Assembly: GCA_964023275.1 (NCBI GenBank)
Contig: OZ029921.1
Coordinates: 11,599,806 to 11,663,805, forward strand
Length of the DNA stretch: 64,000 nucleotides
DNA from: Norana najaformis
Taxonomy: Eukaryota; Annelida; Clitellata; Crassiclitellata; Hormogastridae
Direction: 5' to 3'
In this document: positions 43,001 through 52,204 of the stretch, in pieces
Layout of the letters: every line of letters begins with the position of its first letter
Position numbering within the stretch: position 1 is the stretch's first letter
The notes under the pieces: generated by a model
Told to the model about the DNA's origin: nothing
Databases searched by the model: none
The model's input: only the letters and a program-made list of their open reading frames with translations
Position numbers and translations under genes: made by a program

Positions 43001-43231
43001 CACTGCTACAGCTCAGTCTAGAAGCTTTGCCTATGTTGGACCTAATAACTGGAATCGCCTTTCCCGAGAGCTGCGGCTTGAGTTCCTCAGTTTGTCCCTT
43101 CCGCAGTTTCGCAAGCGCCTAAAGTCTATTATTTGACAGTGGTCTCACTGGTTCGGGTCGGGAGCACCTCTGACGAGTCTATTTTTGAAGTGGCGCTTTA
43201 TAAATGTCAGATTACAATTACAATTACTGGT
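40095..43231 (+). mobile_element. CR1-like family A, most complete copy
   Basis: The plus strand holds endonuclease, linker, RT and 3' UTR in order. Endonuclease: SDGLRLGTLNARSLGNKFME (40205-40265), DILVVMESWHSSS and GGIVVYHHEHF, VTVLALYRPG, DVIITRDD and SDHELLLYKVPF. RT: SNYRPISNLSFLSKLLERCL (41800-41865), LQSGFRKFHSTESLITRLLA, motif A-like VSAAFDAVDHSILLEHVEKS (42027-42085), motif B shifted, then frame 42267-43136 with VAVHQYADDTQAFAHG (motif C), FIWLGGHAQL, DLGVVLDRELSLTNHVNNV, ARLIGGVPRYGHIT, DTLHWLPIQQLIQF, SFAYVGPNNWNRLSREL and FRKRLKSII-stop. The 3' UTR ends GTGGCGCTTTATAAATGTCA then GATTACAATTACAATTA. Several frameshifts and the duplication at 40481 make it inactive. Confidence 0.9.
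40481..40686. repeat. 103-bp tandem duplication within the endonuclease
   Basis: GATCCCTCTTCCTCTCTATG at 40481 recurs at 40584 and the copies run in step to CTCTACCGGCCGGG, with three differences by eye. 103 is not a multiple of three, so it shifts the frame. Confidence 0.9.
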
Positions 43232-43499
43232 GCGTTCAGTATTATCGCATTGGTGCTATAGAAGTTTTTGGATTTATTGGCATTTTGGATTTATTTGACA
43301 TTTATTATTATTAAAGCCTATGCAGCCTATTGCTTGAAGTCACTGCACAGTAACCATGTCAGGAAGCTCAAACCTGCACACTGCGTTACAAAGCGAGTGC
43401 TCAACTAAATTGGCTACTGTATCACATGCGTTTTTTCAGCATGATAAAAATCTCAGTTGCTGATGGCAGCTGAGCTTCAGGTCCATCTCAGATCTACTG
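43232..43499. other. Intronic DNA with a family C tail-like scrap
   Basis: ATTATCGCATTGGTGCTATAGAAG near 43236-43265 (stated in part: GGTGCTATAGAAG) matches the 3' UTR end at 19845-19860. The rest is unremarkable. Confidence 0.4.
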
Positions 43500-43905
43500 G
43501 GATCATTGTGTTCTTCTGACTATGGAGATTTCCTGCACTTCTGCATATCAACTCAAGTCCGTTGTGCCTTCTCCTGTGTTGGAATTTTCTCTTGGAGCAA
43601 TCTTCCAATGCATATAAGTGCTGTTTCACCTGAGTCTGCTCCCTGTACATGTTTGTATGTATGTATGTATGTATGTATGTATGTATCCAAGCACTTGTTT
43701 AGCATGTTTTAAGAACCTCACAAAGGTGCTATGACATGCTTATCTAGAAGCTATATGCTAGGATACCCATGCTGTATGTGTTTACATGCTGAGGAGCTAT
43801 ACATGGGTTTTTCAGCCTACTTTAAAATGCATTTGTTTGAATGAACTAGATGGCCATGTGTGAAGCACTTTTGAAAGGTTCTTGCACTGTGCTATATTGT
43901 CCTGA
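43500..43905 (+). pseudogene. CR1-like C-terminus and 3' UTR (family D)
   Basis: The plus strand gives TQVRCAFSCVGIFSWSNLPM then HISAVSPESAP, the equivalent of the FSYVGPxxWNSLPxxIR block. A (TATG)n microsatellite at 43647-43687 interrupts the tail, and LKxHLFE-like AATGCATTTGTTTGAATGAA follows near 43830. A diverged relative of the last part lies near 55060-55150. Confidence 0.5.
43647..43687. repeat. (GTAT)n microsatellite
   Basis: About ten GTAT units. Confidence 0.95.
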
Positions 43906-43980
43906 TATGTACATACCAGCATACCTTGGCTAAAAGAATAATAATAATTTAGAAAAAGATTATTTATTCATTTTTTCCAG

Positions 43981-44072
43981 GTACATTTTTGCTTTCACGA
44001 CCAGCTAGTCTTGCCTTGTGGCTTGTTCGGTGGTTTAATTCATTACATGGATTTCTGTTTCCTCATATAGCG
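43981..44072 (+). CDS. Host gene, exon D (internal or penultimate)
   Basis: Acceptor TTATTCATTTTTTCCAG ends at 43980. Two leading bases GT complete Gly with exon C, then 30 codons TFLLSRPASLALWLVRWFNS, LHGFLFPHIA end in phase 0 at the consensus donor GCG|GTAAGA. The segment is hydrophobic and Trp-rich, and could be a buried helix pair or membrane-associated. The frame would continue into a stop within the intron. The next exon was not established; candidate acceptors in phase 0 exist at 44243 and 49145 but lack convincing donors. Confidence 0.75.
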
Positions 44073-44759
44073 GTAAGAGTATTGGTATTTGCTGGGAAAG
44101 CTTTTTAAGTATATCATCTTATAATTAATGGGATGCTTTTGAAAATTTTCTGTCACACATTTAAGGTGTACCCCCAGTCATTGACTCTTGAGTGTACTCA
44201 ATCGATGTATAACTAGAATCTTACAGTAAAGAATATTTTCCAGACTGATTTGTCAGCTATATGTATTATAAAGAAAATTGAATCGGCACCACCATGTAGT
44301 CCAAATGTGGTCAAATCCAGACTAATTGCTTCAAAATGCACTGGCTTTTGGGGCTTTGCCCTGGATTGCACTAGGAGAGCTTACAATGCTCCTCAGACCC
44401 TCTAGTCATTAATTTTTTTGCATCTTCAGTGCTTGCTGCCCCAAACACCCTCAATATTCATTCTGCTACTGGACCCTCTGACTAAAAATGTCATGCATCC
44501 TGCTAAATTGGTTAAACAAGTGGTGAATTTGTTGAGCATTCATCCAGTTATGTATTATCATTTATTGAAAGCAAGATGTTGATCCAATCAATTAATTTAC
44601 AGCAATACTGTTTTTATAAAAACCATAATTGAAAAATAAAACAAATACTATATTACAGCTTTGTGTAATGAAAACACAACCAACTTCACTATATCAAATT
44701 TAAAAACACCAATCTGCATGTGGTTAACATGTCAGCTGCTTTCCAACTCATGACATGGG
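44073..44759. other. Intronic DNA with a dispersed-repeat scrap
   Basis: 44340-44510 (GGGGCTTTGCCCTGGATTGC, CAGACCCTCTAGTC) has the look of a common GC-richer dispersed repeat and is not coding in any convincing way. Confidence 0.4.
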
Positions 44760-46522
44760 CCTTGTTTTTGATCTCCTTATAAACTGGTCCAGCTGTCTGC
44801 TGTTACAATTGTATCTTCTGAGTCTTATTTGTCTGACCATACTGCCTTTGCTGCTTCTTTTCTGACAAGATCTTGGCCCTAAGACTGGACTTTTCTAACA
44901 TTCTCTCATTGGAGAGCCTGTCATACCCTAAATCTCCTCTACTAGTTCTCAGTTAATCCAACCAACAGCCTTAACTGAGATCCATAATCTCATTTTCTCT
45001 TCCCCTGCTACATAATGTGCCTTGGAACTCTTTCCTACTGCCCTTTAAAAAGAATGCTTCAACGTCTTAGGCCCATTTGTCACATCCGTAGTAAACTGTC
45101 TTGCTGAAGGCTGCTTCCACACCAGTTTCACTCATGCCACAGTTTACCCTGTTCTTGAAAAGGTATCTCTCCCTCCCGATGATTTATTAAACTATCGTCC
45201 CTTTCTACTCTCAGTTTTATTTCCAAAATTTTTGAAAAAGTAGTTGTAAGTTATGCGAGTAATCACATTTCATCACACAACCTGTATCTTCCTTTCCAAT
45301 CTGCCTACAACAAATACCATTCCACTGAAACCGGGCTACTTGCTGTTCGCAGTCACATAACATGGACCAAGGAAAAGTAACAGTTCTCACTCTTCTTGAC
45401 CTATCTGCTGCTTTTGATTCTGTTGATCACAGCATACTCCTGCACCGCCTTGAAAGTGGTTTGGTCTGTCTGGTCCTGCCCTCCGTTAGTTTGCATCTTA
45501 CCTGCTTCCTCGTACTCATTCAGTTTGTGTCAACCAACTCACTTCTGTGCCTACTGTCTTAAATTGTTGTATTCCACAAGATTCTGTACTGGGCCCGCTC
45601 CTGTTCACAATGTACACAACTCAGTACTGATAGCTGTCTTGACTACCACTTGTATGCTGATGATACCCAGCTATTCCTGTCATTTGACAGTTGCACATCT
45701 AATCCTGCTCTCGAACTATGTGCTTCAGTTTTGGTGATGTTCAGTCTTGGATGGTTAGTAATAAACTTTTCTGAATGCTTCAGAAACTGAATACCTTCTT
45801 CTGGGCACAAGCCAACAACACCGTAAATTTGGTTACCTCAGATGTATTCAGCAGGGCATCTTGCTTGGCAATTGTACTGAATGCTTATAAAGTCTAGGCA
45901 TTATGTTCGACTTCACTATGTCGTTTTCTGATCATTTTGGCACCATATGCAAATCAGCTCAATTCCACATACGTGATATTCATAGTATCAGATCTCTTTT
46001 GCTTTGTAATGTCTTAATTCCACTAGCTAATGCATTGGTTTCCAGTGGGCTTGACTACTGTAACTCCCATTTTATTGGCATCACAAAGAGATAACTGCAA
46101 AAACTATAAATGGTTCAAGACTCTCTGAACAGAGCCATAACAAAAACACTTAATTATTAGCATATCACACCAATATTGCATTTGTTACACTGGTTACCCA
46201 CTGAGCAAAGGATCCAGTTTGAAATCTGTCTTATAGTTCACAAAGTTCTGCATTTAAATCAGCTGACCTATCTTTGTTGTATGCTGATCTGACATACCAA
46301 CAAATATTGCACCCGATCAGTGAACACTATGACTCTTGTTTTCCCTCATACCAGAATAGTGTTGCATTCTAAAGTGTTCTTGGTTGCTGGTCCATGGCTT
46401 TGGAATTTGCAGCCAAATTCTATCCGTTCGTTCAGTTCTGTGATGTCCCTCAGGTCTAAACTTAAGACTTGTCTGTTTCAACTTGCTTACCCACTGTAGC
46501 CTAACTTCTGGTTTCTCTGAAC
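44760..46522 (+). pseudogene. CR1-like family C, linker to 3' end
   Basis: Plus-strand pieces ATVYPVLEKVSLPPDDLLNY followed by RPF (RT motif 1), NLYLPFQSAYNKYHSTETGL, LTLLDLSAAFDSVDHSILLH (motif A, 45393-45452), LYADDTQLFLSF-like (motif C, about 45655-45690), FDFTMSFSDHFGTICKSAQF and HIRDIHSIRSLL. Then LVSSGLDYCNSHFIGITKR, HWLPTEQRIQFEICLIVHKV and a LVAGPWLWNLQPNSIRSFSS-like tail to about 46500. Frequent stops and frame changes. It ends where the RTE copy begins. Confidence 0.85.
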
Positions 46523-46524
46523 TG

Positions 46525-47553
46525 TAGGAATTTGATCTGGTGCAAACCCATGATAATACTCAAAAAGACTGGAGTAGATTGGAGGGATAGACAATTAATG
46601 AGGAACTTGTACATGGACTAGTCAGTGGTAGTGAGATTACAGAGAATAAACCCACAACCTGGAGGACTAGGAAGAGGAGTCAGGCTATCACCTTTACTGT
46701 TCAACATCTATACAGATGTTGGTCACAGAAGCGCTGGAGAATATAGATGATGGAGTCAAGGTTGGGGGAAATCCGGTAAATGCCATAAGATCTGCATATG
46801 ACCAGGCAATGATAGCAGGTATTGATGCTGGATTACAAAGAATAATGGATGCGCTGAACAGAAAATCAGAAGAATATGGTATGAAGATGAATAGAAAGAA
46901 AACAAAGGTGATGAAATTGAGTAAATACGAAGGAAAAAGAATAACTATTGTAGTCGATGGTACACAAATTTAACAAATACATCAGTTTTGTTATCTTGGA
47001 AGTTTAATATCAGATGACTGCAGATGCAGTGCTGACATCAGGAGAAGAATAGCAATGGGAAAAGAAGCATTCTGAAAGAGAGGGGAACTTCTGAGAGGAA
47101 GACTGAATCTGGATCTGAAGAAAAGAATGGTGAAAAGCCTCATGGAGTGTAACATTGTATGTTTCTGAGACATGGACTATTGGAAAAGCAGAAACTGAGA
47201 AACTTGAGGCATTTGAAATATGGATATGGAGAAGACTGGCCAAAATCAGCTGGAAGGATTATAAAACAAACAAGGAGATGCTGCACTTGGTATGGGAAGA
47301 AAGGACACTGGTGAATACAAAAAGGAGGAGACAAATGAACTGGATTGGTCACATACTACATGGAAATTCTCTCCTGAGGACAGTGATTAGAGGAAGAATT
47401 GAGGGAAAGAAAATTCCAGGAAGACCAAGGAGTATGTTGTTGGACTGGAGGATGGATAAAGAAAGAAGTTAAGGAAAGGGCATAGAACATGGAAGAGTGG
47501 CATCACTGGATTCTTGAACTTGCCTAAGGGCAGAACACTGAAGAAGAAGAAGA
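46525..47553 (+). pseudogene. RTE-like element, 5' truncated, (GAA)n tail
   Basis: The plus strand starts inside the RT after motif A (CKPMIILKKTGVDWRDRQLM), then PQPGGLGRGVRLSPLLFNIY (motif B). Frame 46716-46973: GVKVGGNPVNAIRSAYDQAM (motif C position; the usual FADD is changed to SAYD), EEYGMKMNRKKTKVMKLSKY. Then CSADIRRRIAMGKEAF (frameshifted) and 47155-47472: VSETWTIGKAETEKLEAFEI, WIWRRLAKISWKDYKTNKEM and MNWIGHILHGNSLLRTVIRG. The 3' end is CAGAACACTGAAGAAGAAGA. Confidence 0.85.
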
Positions 47554-47691
47554 AGATGGATATTCCAAGCAGCTCAAAAGTGCCCAATTGTTCTACTTTG
47601 GCTGAAGAAGCCTGGACTGAATCAGTACAGCACCACCAACAACTGACCAATCTCAAACTGAACACTTCTATTGAAGGTTATTGGCAAGATA
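47554..47691 (+). other. Short open segment between RTE tail and MITE; possible exon or relic
   Basis: One plus frame reads MDIPSSSKVPNCSTLAEEAW, TESVQHHQQLTNLKLNTSIE, GYWQD with no stop until the MITE changes it. If the MITE and one TA are removed, the frame continues NLFGR-stop (48345). It has no clear splice acceptor (the RTE tail abuts it) and no recognised homologue. It could be part of a coding exon interrupted on both sides, or chance. Confidence 0.25.
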
Positions 47692-48330
47692 CAGTGTGGA
47701 TGTGTTAACCGTGATCCTGGTTTACCCATGATTCCACATAACGTGAAGTGGTCATATGTCCCCCAGAGCTATTAACTTAACACCACGTGTTGGTTAACAC
47801 ATGTACAACAACTGCAATGTAGTGCTAAATGGAAGGGCTCACCGATTTACTACCGGGAATAAGGCTAATTAAATCACTGGAACATGGTCTGTAAGACATA
47901 CTCTGGCAGCTGTAACATTCCTTTCGTTCCCAAACTTGGCATTAGTCGTACAAGCGGGAGGGTGTCTTCTAAATAAATGGGCTTGTGACTCAACCGTGGA
48001 AGGAGCTATTTAGGGCAGGAGGGATGGACAAGGAAGTCTGGCTGGAACTGGTTTTAACCGGTTAGGAGGGGGAATCAGCAGGACAAGGCATGAATGCGTG
48101 ACTGCAGTGACATTGGCTGGCTGGGCGGCCAGCTGAGTACAGACCTGCCTACCATGCAAAGAGGCAAGGAGGAGATTGGCTGGAGGGAACAGCGTGGGAT
48201 AGGGGAGTGTGGGCGACCACTCGGTCGAGAGGAGATATATTTCAACATTGTCCTGTTTAACACACGAACTGTTTTACACGCTATTTCGAAGGCGTGTCCC
48301 CCATGACTTCGCGTTAACACATCCGCACTG
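47692..48330. mobile_element. Non-autonomous TA-flanked element (pogo/Tc1-like MITE), copy 2
   Basis: TA at 47690-47691 and 48331-48332. Ends CAGTGTGGATGTGTTAACCG and (revcomp of right) CAGTGCGGATGTGTTAACGC match for 18 of 20 positions, better than in copy 1. The internal sequence parallels 20239-20809 with an extra segment near 47795-47840. No coding capacity. Confidence 0.9.
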
Positions 48331-48332
48331 TA

Positions 48333-48574
48333 ATTTGTTTGGCAGATAGCATATTATTTAGAAGCAAATGATCTCACGCCAAAGGCACAGTCTTGTTACG
48401 GTCGAACATAACATCTTAATCATACATCTTGGTACCTTAGAATTGGTGGTCATCTTGACTGGGTTCAGTCTTTCCAGGCTGGATGGTTATGATGGTGGTC
48501 ATGATAATGATATCACTATCATGACCATGAGCCACATGGCTTGGTCACCGGTTCCATTCATTGACCCATTATGT
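48333..48574. other. Unannotated stretch
   Basis: A weak phase-0 acceptor (TTTGTTTGGCAG, ending 48345) is followed by 22 open codons (IAYYLEANDLTPKAQSCYGR) but no donor. Not called as an exon. The GTCATGATAATGATATCACT palindrome-like run near 48497-48525 is simple. Confidence 0.3.
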
Positions 48575-48882
48575 TCAATGCTGACCCCGCTTCTATACAT
48601 CATCTACATGACTGATCTGATTCACATCATTGCTACTTTGGGAGCATGGGTCCATCAGTATGTTGATGACATTCAGCTGTATACTCAACATGCCATTCTA
48701 GCCATTGTAATCGTCTCCCTCAAGAATTGCGACTTGAGCTCCTTTCTCTCCCCCTCTCAGTGTTCCGCAGGCGCCTGAAGACTGTACTGTTCAACAGTGA
48801 TTTTACTTTTTCGGGTCGGAAGCACCTCTGTTGAGTTTATCCTCTAAGAGGCGCTTTATAAATCTCAAATTACAATTACCAG
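48575..48882 (+). pseudogene. CR1-like family A2, internally deleted
   Basis: LCSMLTPLLYIIYMTDLIHI (motif B) and WVHQYVDDIQLYTQHA (motif C; Ala changed to Val) are followed at once by NCDLSSFLSPSQCSAGA-type C-terminal sequence. The 3' UTR and tail (TAAGAGGCGCTTTATAAATC, AAATTACAATTA) are the same 3' end as 26033-26240 in the opposite orientation. About 0.8 kb of RT is deleted between them. Confidence 0.8.
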
Positions 48883-49379
48883 AAGTACATGCTTGGATTT
48901 CTTCAAACTGGCTGTGGCTGAATCTGTCAGACATAGCATATATGACTACTGATATGTTTTGACGAATTTATGTTATAATGAAGTGAATTTTTACACTATC
49001 TACCTACAGGCATGCTCAAAGACTGCCGAAAAATTGATAAAGTTGTGATTCTTAAGTGAAATCAACAACTCGTCATCTGCAGCCTTGATATATGCTTTTA
49101 GACAGAGAATTATCAATGGCAGATCATTTGTACTTTCTTTTGCAGGCCTGCTTCTATCACCTGCGTCACACACTGGTGATACGTATCTGACATAGAGCAT
49201 ACACGGTATACTGTGTTTGCTCTTGCGCAGATGATTGCATGTGTATGGATGTGCCTGCTAGGAGTATCTTTTCCACTTATTTGGCATTTGGGATATGTGT
49301 TGGTTTAATTTTAAATTCTGCTTGTGAAAGTTGCTATTAAACACATTTTAGATTAAATTTTATAAACTGATAGGGACAT
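48883..49379. other. Intronic DNA with candidate splice acceptors
   Basis: Strong acceptor-like site TTGTACTTTCTTTTGCAG ends at 49145 and a weaker one (CTATCTACCTACAG) at 49011; both are followed by only 10-14 open codons. The minus strand is open over 49000-49200. No decision between these is possible from sequence alone. Confidence 0.3.
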
Positions 49380-50303
49380 TTAATGTACAAACAATGTTAA
49401 GACCTGGAAAGCTTGCAAATGTGATTGAAGAGATGAGAAGGATGGGCTTGGATATAATGGGACTTTCAGAGGTGAGATGGAGGGAGGATGGAGATTTCAT
49501 AAGAGAGGGAGTAAGAATAATACCCTCTGAAGGAGGAAAAGTCAAAACGGCATTGCCATACTGCTGAAGGAGAAGATTGCCAAATATGAATCCAAGATTG
49601 AATGACAGGGAAACAGGATGCTCAAGGTAACAATACAAGCCAAGCCAGTGGACATTGTAATAATACAGGTGTACATGCCCACCATGACACATGAAGATAA
49701 ACACTATGTATGAGATGATTGAGGAAGTATTGGATGGAACTAAGAAAATGGAAACATCAGAGCACAGAAGAGGCAAGACAGGAGTATAGAAGATTAAACA
49801 ACAAATTATGAAGAGCAACAGATGAAGACTGAGAAAAATGGTGGGAGGAGCAATGTAAAGACCTGGAATCATTGCAGCAGCATGGAAGATACAATCTGGT
49901 GTAGGTTAGGGTTAAGTAAATATTCAAGAAATCAAGTGCAGGAGGAGGAATTACAGTCAGAGATAGACAGGGCAAAATTCTGCATGAGGCTAACGAAGTC
50001 AAAGGCAGATGGAAAGAATACATGGAAGACTTGTATATGAGTGGAAGCAGGCCCAAAGACTTGATGGAGAACTGCATCTTGGACAATAAGACAATACGGA
50101 AGACATTGGACCAGAGATGTTGAAAGGTGAGGTGCTGGCAGCCATTATTGAATTATATTAATTCATTTTGTCCTGCTTATCTCTGACTGACTGTAATTGA
50201 AAAACAACTAATCTGACGGATTAGATAACATACTGGCAGAAATGCTAAAAATCTGGGTGACAAAGTAATGATAGAGTTAGTAAGGCTTTGCCAAGGTATT
50301 GTG
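49380..50303 (+). pseudogene. RTE-like element, endonuclease N-terminus and linker, internally deleted
   Basis: The plus strand opens with QTMLRPGKLANVIEEMRRMG, LDIMGLSEVRWREDGDFIRE (endonuclease start) and VDIVIIQVYMP-like text to about 49690. Most of the endonuclease is missing. It then jumps to the linker (QSTEEARQEYRRLNNKL-like, EKWWEEQCKDLESLQQHGRY) and ends ADGLDNIPAEMLK-like near 50220-50300 (motif 1 region). The Gypsy gag on the opposite strand begins at the break. Confidence 0.8.
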
Positions 50304-50532
50304 AAGAACCCCCTGATTTGTGGCTGGAGGCACCAAGTTCCACCTCCCCTTGGGTCGAATGCATGACAGGGCCCGTTGGCCAGGATGAGGCCGAAGACTT
50401 CCGCGTCCCTGTGACTTGCGGCAACCCATGGCCAGTGGGTTGGGGTCCGGCTAGGGGGCGCTTAGCCCTATTCCCTGCACCTCTTTCCGGTGATCCAGTG
50501 GGAGACTGGTATCGGTGGTAAGGGGAGGACAT
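50304..50532 (-). pseudogene. Ty3/Gypsy gag N-terminus, truncated
   Basis: Minus-strand Met at 50532: MSSPYHRYQSPTGSPERGAG, NRAKRPLAGPQPTGHGLPQV, continuing open to about 50304, where it runs into the RTE relic. Position directly after the LTR and Pro/Gly-rich composition suit a gag N-terminus. There is no capsid core left to prove it. Confidence 0.5.
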
Positions 50533-50544
50533 CTTTATATGACG

Positions 50545-51345
50545 CGTTGTGGATCTGAATTAAGCAGACAGGACACGTACACGTTTCAATATGTTCTATT
50601 GACACAAAGATCACTACTAGTAAACACTAATATCAATAAGATTACACACTAAAAGTTGGTAACACAAAGAAAACAAGCAGTTGGCCCTGTGCCAGATATC
50701 CTAGACTTGACTTAAGAGCGTATAACCGCGCTTGATTCACAGACAGGGCTGTTAACCTTATCCAGAATCTGCTGCCACCCAAACGAAACTCGAAAGGCTG
50801 TGGGTCTCTCGAGCTCAAACAGAATGGGCAGATCTTTCCTCATCCACTAGCCCTATCTATTCAAGACTCAAACGTCTCACTATCTTACTCACTTACAAAG
50901 CAAACTTTTACTACGTCTTACTCTTGTTTATGCCGTGTTCTTCCCTTCCTCAGCGACGACCAACGCCGAATGACTCTCTCAACCGCTGGCTGCAACACAA
51001 AGAGCCCCTCTTGGGCCTGCTCCTTTTTCCTATATCCTTTCTCTGCTTGGGGCCTACCTACTCACCCCACACGGCTTCCTTCGGCCAACACCTGTTGCCC
51101 GCCTTGGCCTTGCGAGCTGGAATGGTCGGCACCCTGCTGGCCGTCTGCCTTGCCCACCCGCTTGACCCGGTTCCAGCCAGACTACTGCCTCCAGCCTGCC
51201 TGACCTCGACACCCCGCTCAGCCGTTGGGTCGCAGGCTCTCCCACCCCTACCCCATGTCCAGACTATGATACACTGCCTACACCATTGTTGCCAAGTCCT
51301 ACAATTAATTAGAAGTCCTCTGTACTAAGAGTCTGTCTCTTCACA
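50545..51345 (-). repeat. Gypsy LTR (3' LTR of pol segment; also 5' of gag)
   Basis: The minus-strand start is well placed: TGTGAAGAGACAGACTC at 51345 immediately after the polypurine tract. The other end is approximate, before the gag Met at 50532. The same LTR has pol plus PPT on one side and a gag start on the other, in one orientation. Confidence 0.65.
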
Positions 51346-51360
51346 CTCCCCCCGCTTAAG
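51346..51360 (-). promoter_or_regulatory. Polypurine tract
   Basis: The minus strand CTTAAGCGGGGGGAG directly precedes the TG of the LTR, the usual plus-strand primer of LTR elements. Confidence 0.75.
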
Positions 51361-51955
51361 CAGATTCATGGTCCTCCATGGATGAACTGTTTTCTCCCAC
51401 CGCAATGTTCGTCAACTCCGGTAGGCATTGGCAGGTGGTCCGGACCCCTGCTAATGAACTTGCGAGATCCCCCATGTCTCCGTCGTAGAGTGGGAAGATG
51501 ACTCGGGGTACCCCTTCGGCTCGGACCAGGATCTCAATAGCTTCGAGGACCACCATAGCCAATTTAGCTATGGGCGTCCCCCATTTCGTGCTGATCGACT
51601 GTATGGCCTCTTCATCCGTCTCTCCCAGTGGCTCCGTTCCAGTGGCGTGGTGGAGCAAGGGTGTCAGCCAAGCAGCGTTGTTTGGTTGTCTCCCCTTGGT
51701 CGAGCTGTGATCTGGCTCTCTCCCGAATTCCGCGGGTTGCTGTGTCGTGCTCGCCCCTTCAGTTTGCGTCACGTTGGTTCTTTCAGACACAGTGGTGATT
51801 GTTGATAGGCCGGCGCCCACCCGAGGATGCTGTCTACGCATATGTTTCTTCTGCCGCCCAAGAGACGTGGCCACAAACGCACACCGGTAGCACGGGTAGC
51901 ACGACGACATCGTGTTTCCTACAAATAACACCAAACAAGTACGACATCCCAACAC
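51356..51955 (-). CDS. Gypsy accessory ORF with C2H2 zinc finger
   Basis: An intact 199-codon frame between the pol end (52205) and the polypurine tract; the stop overlaps the PPT. Residues 16-45 hold CYRCAFVATSLGRQKKHMRR followed by QH, a C-x2-C-x12-H-x4-H classical zinc finger. The remainder is a Ser/Thr/Gln-rich linker and a helical C-terminal part (KWGTPIAKLAMVVLEAIEIL). There is no signal peptide or membrane segment, so it is not an envelope. It is intact although pol around it is broken. The function is unknown; nucleic-acid binding is inferred from the finger. An inner Met at codon 16 (MSSCYPCYRC) is an alternative start. Confidence 0.7.
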   Translation of the reverse strand: MLGCRTCLVLFVGNTMSSCYPCYRCAFVATSLGRQKKHMRRQHPRVGAGLSTITTVSERTNVTQTEGASTTQQPAEFGREPDHSSTKGRQPNNAAWLTPLLHHATGTEPLGETDEEAIQSISTKWGTPIAKLAMVVLEAIEILVRAEGVPRVIFPLYDGDMGDLASSLAGVRTTCQCLPELTNIAVGENSSSMEDHESA

Positions 51956-52204
51956 GGGGCAAGCCCCTTTATCTCTGATTTGTTGGATGCACTTCGCCTG
52001 AGGTTATAGGTGTGGGCTATTTCTCAAGCTTTAACCCATTCGAGTTAAGAATCGAAAGTCAAGGAGACTAAAATATCACAATTCTATACAACTACATACT
52101 AAGGAATCTTTATATTCAATCAAGGACAACCCTTCCCGTAGCGACTCAGCTACTATAATTAAATTGCCATACTATTTCCTGTATCGCTGTGGGCGGTTCA
52201 CCGG

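Noticed and set aside
44244..44417. Possible next exon after exon D (phase 0, 58 open codons after TTTTCCAG)
   Set aside because: No usable donor, and the second half is a dispersed GGGGCTTTGCCCTGGA-type repeat. Kept only as a candidate acceptor.
49146..49190. Possible terminal exon after a strong TTTCTTTTGCAG acceptor
   Set aside because: Only 10-14 codons in any frame, with several alternatives; cannot be decided without transcripts.
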